Assembly (NCBI GenBank): GCA_030446305.1 | Contig: JASUSA010000022.1 | Location: 1 to 47,179 of the forward strand | Direction: 5' to 3' | Length of the DNA: 47,179 nucleotides | Origin: Clostridiales bacterium | Lineage (GTDB): Bacteria > Bacillota > Clostridia > Peptostreptococcales > Acidaminobacteraceae | Shown: one piece after another, positions 44,606 through 47,179 of the stretch | Position numbering within the stretch: position 1 is the stretch's first letter | Layout of the letters: each line of letters opens with the position of its first letter | Notes under the pieces: generated by a model | The model's database searches: none | Told to the model about the DNA's origin: nothing | What the model saw: only the letters and a program-made list of their open reading frames with translations | Position numbers and translations under genes: made by a program

Positions 44606-44850
44606 GAATACCCCCAAAAAAATGATATCAGCCGCAATCTTTATTTCAAATTGAAAACCTTGCTGAAAACCGTGAAGATTACATGCTGAGTGCGTCATGA
44701 GCACTGTGTTTTCAGGGGGAGACATAACCATTGATGTTTAACATTCGGTATTCTATGTAAAGATGCAGCAATATCTAAGTCGATAGCCCCAAACATTGGC
44801 TTAGATATGCTTACTATATGCCCATTTTATGGGCAATCTAATCAATATTG
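44606..44850. promoter_or_regulatory. Structured leader of the GGDEF gene and divergent intergenic region
   Basis: No gene is seen here. On the - strand, ahead of the GGDEF start, arms at 44663-44670 and 44708-44715 (CTGAAAAC/GTTTTCAG) enclose AGTGC/GCACT (44689-44705). A CCCCC run on the - strand (44715-44719) could pair with the GGGGG ribosome binding site (44611-44615). Two more hairpins lie upstream: ATATCTAAG/CTTAGATAT (44771-44808) and GCCCAT/ATGGGC (44820-44834). Confidence 0.6.
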
Positions 44851-44859
44851 TGGTAAAAT
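44851..44859 (+). promoter_or_regulatory. Extended -10 of rlmD
   Basis: TGG-TAAAAT at 44851-44859, with a weak -35 overlapping the GCCCAT/ATGGGC hairpin. Confidence 0.45.
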
Positions 44860-44983
44860 AGAGCGAGATTATTGGCAGGAATATCACTTTTAAAGCGTGG
44901 CATTCTGCCATTATTTCAAACGGTGAAATATGACAAAATGAGGCGGCTGTTTAAGCGCAATTTAATAGAATGGAGTATCTTAA

Positions 44984-46651
44984 TTGAGAAAAGGCGATAG
45001 TGTCACATTGACGATTGAAAAAAATAAATATCCCAATATGGGGATTGGTTACCATGAAGGTCAAAAGATCTTTGTCAAGCAAGCGATCAAAGGTCAAAAG
45101 GTTACAGTGCGTATCAGCAAAAAGAGAGCTGAGCGCATTGAAGGCCGGATTATGGAAATCATTGAAAAGAGTCCGATGGAGCAGGCGTCCTTCTGTGAGC
45201 ACTTTGGCGCGTGTGGCGGTTGTGCACTGCAAACGCTTAGTGCTGAAGGACAACTGGCAATGAAGCGGGAAATGGTTTTTAACCTCTTTGAAGAGGCAAA
45301 AATGCCCATTGAGATTCTTGACGTTATTGAAAGTCCAACCGTTTTTGAATACCGCAATAAGATGGAATTCTCTTTTGGCGATGAAGTGATTGGCGGTCCA
45401 CTGACACTTGGGATGCATAAAAAGGGACGGTATCACGATGTGGTCGATGTGCCGAGCTGTCATTTGGTCGATGCCGATTACAGGCTGCTGCTCACCGAAA
45501 TCTTAGCATATTTCAAGGCAAGCGGTTTGCCTCGATATGATAAAAAGCAAGAAAAAGGCTTTTTAAGACATCTCGTTATCCGAAAGAGTGTGACAACCGC
45601 TGAAATTTTAGTGGCACTTTCTGCGACGACACAGGTGCCTTTTGACGGCAATGCCTTTGTTGAGATGTTGAGAGCACTGCCGCTTTCCGGCGAACTGACA
45701 GGTGTCCTCTACGTCCGCAATGACGGCAAGAGCGATATGGTTTCAGGCGCCTATGACGTGTTATTTGGCCGTGATTATATCATGGAACACCTTATGGGAC
45801 TGTCGTTTAAAGTAACGCTGTACTCATTTTTCCAGACAAATACCAGAGGCGCGGAATACCTTTATAAAACAGCACTTGATCTCATTCCCGATTTATCAGA
45901 CAAGGTATGTTTTGATCTCTTTAGCGGAACGGGTACCATTGGTCAGATTATGGCAAAGCGTGCCCGAAAGGTAATTGGCATTGAAATCGTGCCGGATGCT
46001 GTGGATGCAGCCAATGAAAACGCCAAGCTGAATGGCCTCGACAACTGTACTTTCCTCTGTGGTGATGTTTACCAGACGCTGGATACGGTCGAAGCAAGAC
46101 CCGATGTCATCGTCGTCGATCCGCCGCGTGCCGGCATCGGCGAAAAGGCGGTTCAGCGCATCACTGCCTACGGCGTTCCAGAAATCGTCTACATTTCCTG
46201 TAATCCCAAAACGCTTTACGAAGACCTCGCCTGGTTCAAACGCGCCGGTTATGCGCCGGCTGACGGATTAAAGCTGGTGGATATGTTTCCTTGGACATAT
46301 CACGTCGAGACGGTTGTACTTCTTTCCCACAAAAAAGCAGATACACATATCAACGTAAATGTGGAGTTTGGTGAGGGTGAAGGGAAAATCCCAGTGGGCA
46401 AGATTGTTGAAAAAGCTGAGGATCAAAGACCAAGCGAAAGAGTTACCTATAAGATGATACAAGAGTATATTGAAAGTAAGTATGATTTCAAAGTGCATAC
46501 GGCTTATATTGCAGAAGTAAAAAGAGATTTAGGATTACCGATGTATGATGCTCCTAATGCAGTAGAAGAATTGAAGCATCCAAGGAAAAATCCGACAATC
46601 GAAAAGGTGGAAGCAATTAAGGATGCTTTAAAACATTTTAGATTATTATAA
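44984..46651 (+). CDS. rlmD: 23S rRNA m5U methyltransferase RlmD/RumA with an extra C-terminal module
   Basis: A 555-aa SAM-dependent (uracil-C5) methyltransferase. The N-terminal TRAM-like domain is followed by FeS cysteines (CEHFGACGGCAL), the SAM loop FDLFSGTGTIGQIM and VVDPPRAGIG, then the catalytic Cys in IVYISCNPKTL. Family enzymes end near residue 455, shortly after YHVETVVLLS. Here about 100 more residues follow (FGEGEGKIP, VTYKMIQEYIESKYDF, LGLPMYDAPNAVEEL); I recall this tail in other Clostridia RumA proteins, function unknown. The codons of the last about 270 nt are clearly AT-richer than the rest. Start TTG, GGAG 8 nt ahead. Confidence 0.92.
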   Translation: MRKGDSVTLTIEKNKYPNMGIGYHEGQKIFVKQAIKGQKVTVRISKKRAERIEGRIMEIIEKSPMEQASFCEHFGACGGCALQTLSAEGQLAMKREMVFNLFEEAKMPIEILDVIESPTVFEYRNKMEFSFGDEVIGGPLTLGMHKKGRYHDVVDVPSCHLVDADYRLLLTEILAYFKASGLPRYDKKQEKGFLRHLVIRKSVTTAEILVALSATTQVPFDGNAFVEMLRALPLSGELTGVLYVRNDGKSDMVSGAYDVLFGRDYIMEHLMGLSFKVTLYSFFQTNTRGAEYLYKTALDLIPDLSDKVCFDLFSGTGTIGQIMAKRARKVIGIEIVPDAVDAANENAKLNGLDNCTFLCGDVYQTLDTVEARPDVIVVDPPRAGIGEKAVQRITAYGVPEIVYISCNPKTLYEDLAWFKRAGYAPADGLKLVDMFPWTYHVETVVLLSHKKADTHINVNVEFGEGEGKIPVGKIVEKAEDQRPSERVTYKMIQEYIESKYDFKVHTAYIAEVKRDLGLPMYDAPNAVEELKHPRKNPTIEKVEAIKDALKHFRLL

Positions 46652-46659
46652 AAACTAAG

Positions 46660-46696
46660 CAAAGGAGCTATTGTTATATACATAGTTCCTTTGTTT
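46660..46696 (+). terminator. Terminator after rlmD
   Basis: CAAAGGA (46660-46666) pairs with TCCTTTG (46687-46693), with inner arms CTAT and ATAG; a T-run follows. Confidence 0.75.
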
Positions 46697-46710
46697 AATT
46701 TCATATTGTA

Positions 46711-46761
46711 ACTTATTGTATGTTGACTTATTGTGTTCATACTTTATAATATTGATTATAA
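46711..46761 (+). promoter_or_regulatory. Promoter and operator-like repeats of the small HTH gene
   Basis: TTGACT (46723-46728), 16 bp, TATAAT (46745-46750). A perfect inverted repeat TTATAAT/ATTATAA (46744-46750, 46755-46761) covers the -10. The 9-mer ACTTATTGT occurs twice (46711-46719, 46726-46734), the second overlapping the -35. Such sites fit an autoregulated gene. Confidence 0.65.
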
Positions 46762-46775
46762 GGTGGTGCATGCTT

Positions 46776-46994
46776 ATGAATATCATTAAGACATTTGCTT
46801 CTAATGTAAAAAAATATAGAACTTTAAAAGGTCTATCACAAGAAACTTTTGCTGAAAAAGCAGGTCTACACAGAACCTATATTAGCGCCATAGAGAGGGA
46901 AAAGAGAAGTATTGCACTGGATAATGTTCAGAAAATTGCGGACGCTCTTGAAATAGAAACTTATTTGCTATTCATAGATCAAAACAATGATTAA
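46776..46994 (+). CDS. Small XRE regulator resembling restriction-modification controller proteins
   Basis: A 72-aa protein that is nothing but an XRE helix-turn-helix. The segments GLSQETFAEKAGLHRTYIS and IEREKRSIALDNVQKIADAL closely resemble controller (C) proteins of restriction-modification systems such as C.PvuII, though other small regulators share them. The ATG at 46776 is 9 nt after AGGTGG; an ATG at 46770 is too near. It lies in AT-rich sequence behind rlmD. If it is a C protein, restriction and methylase genes should lie just beyond the right edge; 46995-47179 shows no gene. Confidence 0.75.
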   Translation: MNIIKTFASNVKKYRTLKGLSQETFAEKAGLHRTYISAIEREKRSIALDNVQKIADALEIETYLLFIDQNND

Positions 46995-47179
46995 TAGTTT
47001 TTTACGAGACACGTGAAAGGATTTTCATTAATACGATAATATAAGGCTAAAATACACAACAATGTAGTTTAACAATGTAAATAGGGCTTGCTGAACGGAT
47101 CAGAATCCAATTACAGCAGCCAGATTTTTGATTCGTAATGCAAAAATTAATCGAATCCAAAATTGAGACAAAAAGGACC

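Noticed and set aside
44606..44720. GEMM c-di-GMP riboswitch ahead of the GGDEF gene
   Set aside because: The leader is structured, but the GEMM core motifs I know are not present; only a general structured leader is reported.

Overview
The window looks like chromosome from an anaerobic, motile, Gram-positive bacterium of the Clostridia (Firmicutes). The lon-ysxC pair, strong AGGAGG-type ribosome binding sites, frequent TTG and GTG starts, lipoprotein signal peptides, a CheV and an MCP, a relQ-type small alarmone synthetase and Clostridia-type hypothetical genes all point that way. A Fusibacter/Acidaminobacter-like lineage is my guess from overall feel, not something the sequence proves. I found 43 protein genes, 37 on the + strand, and no rRNA, tRNA, CRISPR array or insertion sequence.

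Layout. 1-3946: a repeat-bearing region, then lon, ysxC and a cyclophilin. 4104-5042 (-): fructose-bisphosphate aldolase. 5231-10369: RNA modification (an RsmF-type m5C methyltransferase, an RsuA-type and an RluA-type pseudouridine synthase) with a TIGR04076 protein, a membrane-anchored MltG-N-like protein and a GNAT enzyme. 10497-14619: a HEPN-like orphan, a TGS/uridine-kinase-like protein and a membrane SpoIIE/RsbU-type phosphatase. 14763-17081: an ArsR-type regulator with an orphan peptide-binding lipoprotein. 17185-20689: QueG, a KBL-type aminotransferase and CheV. 20690-21107: a duplicated 70-bp palindromic repeat and a terminator. 21108-25426: a cupin-HTH regulator and potABCD (polyamine uptake). 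25553-31333: folD, a secreted RCC1-repeat protein, a PilZ protein, a 2-hydroxyacid dehydrogenase, rlmN and a P-loop protein. 31408-34158: a small protein on the - strand, a USP-like protein and a 5'-nucleotidase with LysM. 34360-38124: a tight five-gene run (radical SAM, alarmone synthetase, TtcA, phosphoesterase, hypothetical). 38367-44605: an MCP, a hotdog thioesterase, a HAD phosphatase and a SBP-GGDEF-EAL protein. 44984-46994: rlmD with an AT-rich C-terminal extension, then a small controller-like HTH gene at the edge.

Themes. Much of the window serves RNA modification (seven genes) and signalling: c-di-GMP (a GGDEF/degenerate-EAL protein and PilZ), chemotaxis (CheV and MCP), (p)ppGpp synthesis and a PP2C phosphatase. 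I do not see a single clear new multigene system. The best leads are the HEPN-like orphan with an R-x6-H motif and no sensor domain; the two related families of hairpin repeats with a 12-bp stem and 9-nt loop; a FolD in which Leu replaces the catalytic Lys; the degenerate EAL protein with a structured leader that could hide its ribosome binding site; an 18-bp inverted repeat between a divergent MCP/thioesterase pair; and the AT-rich right edge, which may open a horizontally acquired, possibly restriction-modification, region.

Start codons were chosen by Shine-Dalgarno spacing and family length, and many differ from the longest open frame. All functional calls come from motif reading by eye, without database searches.
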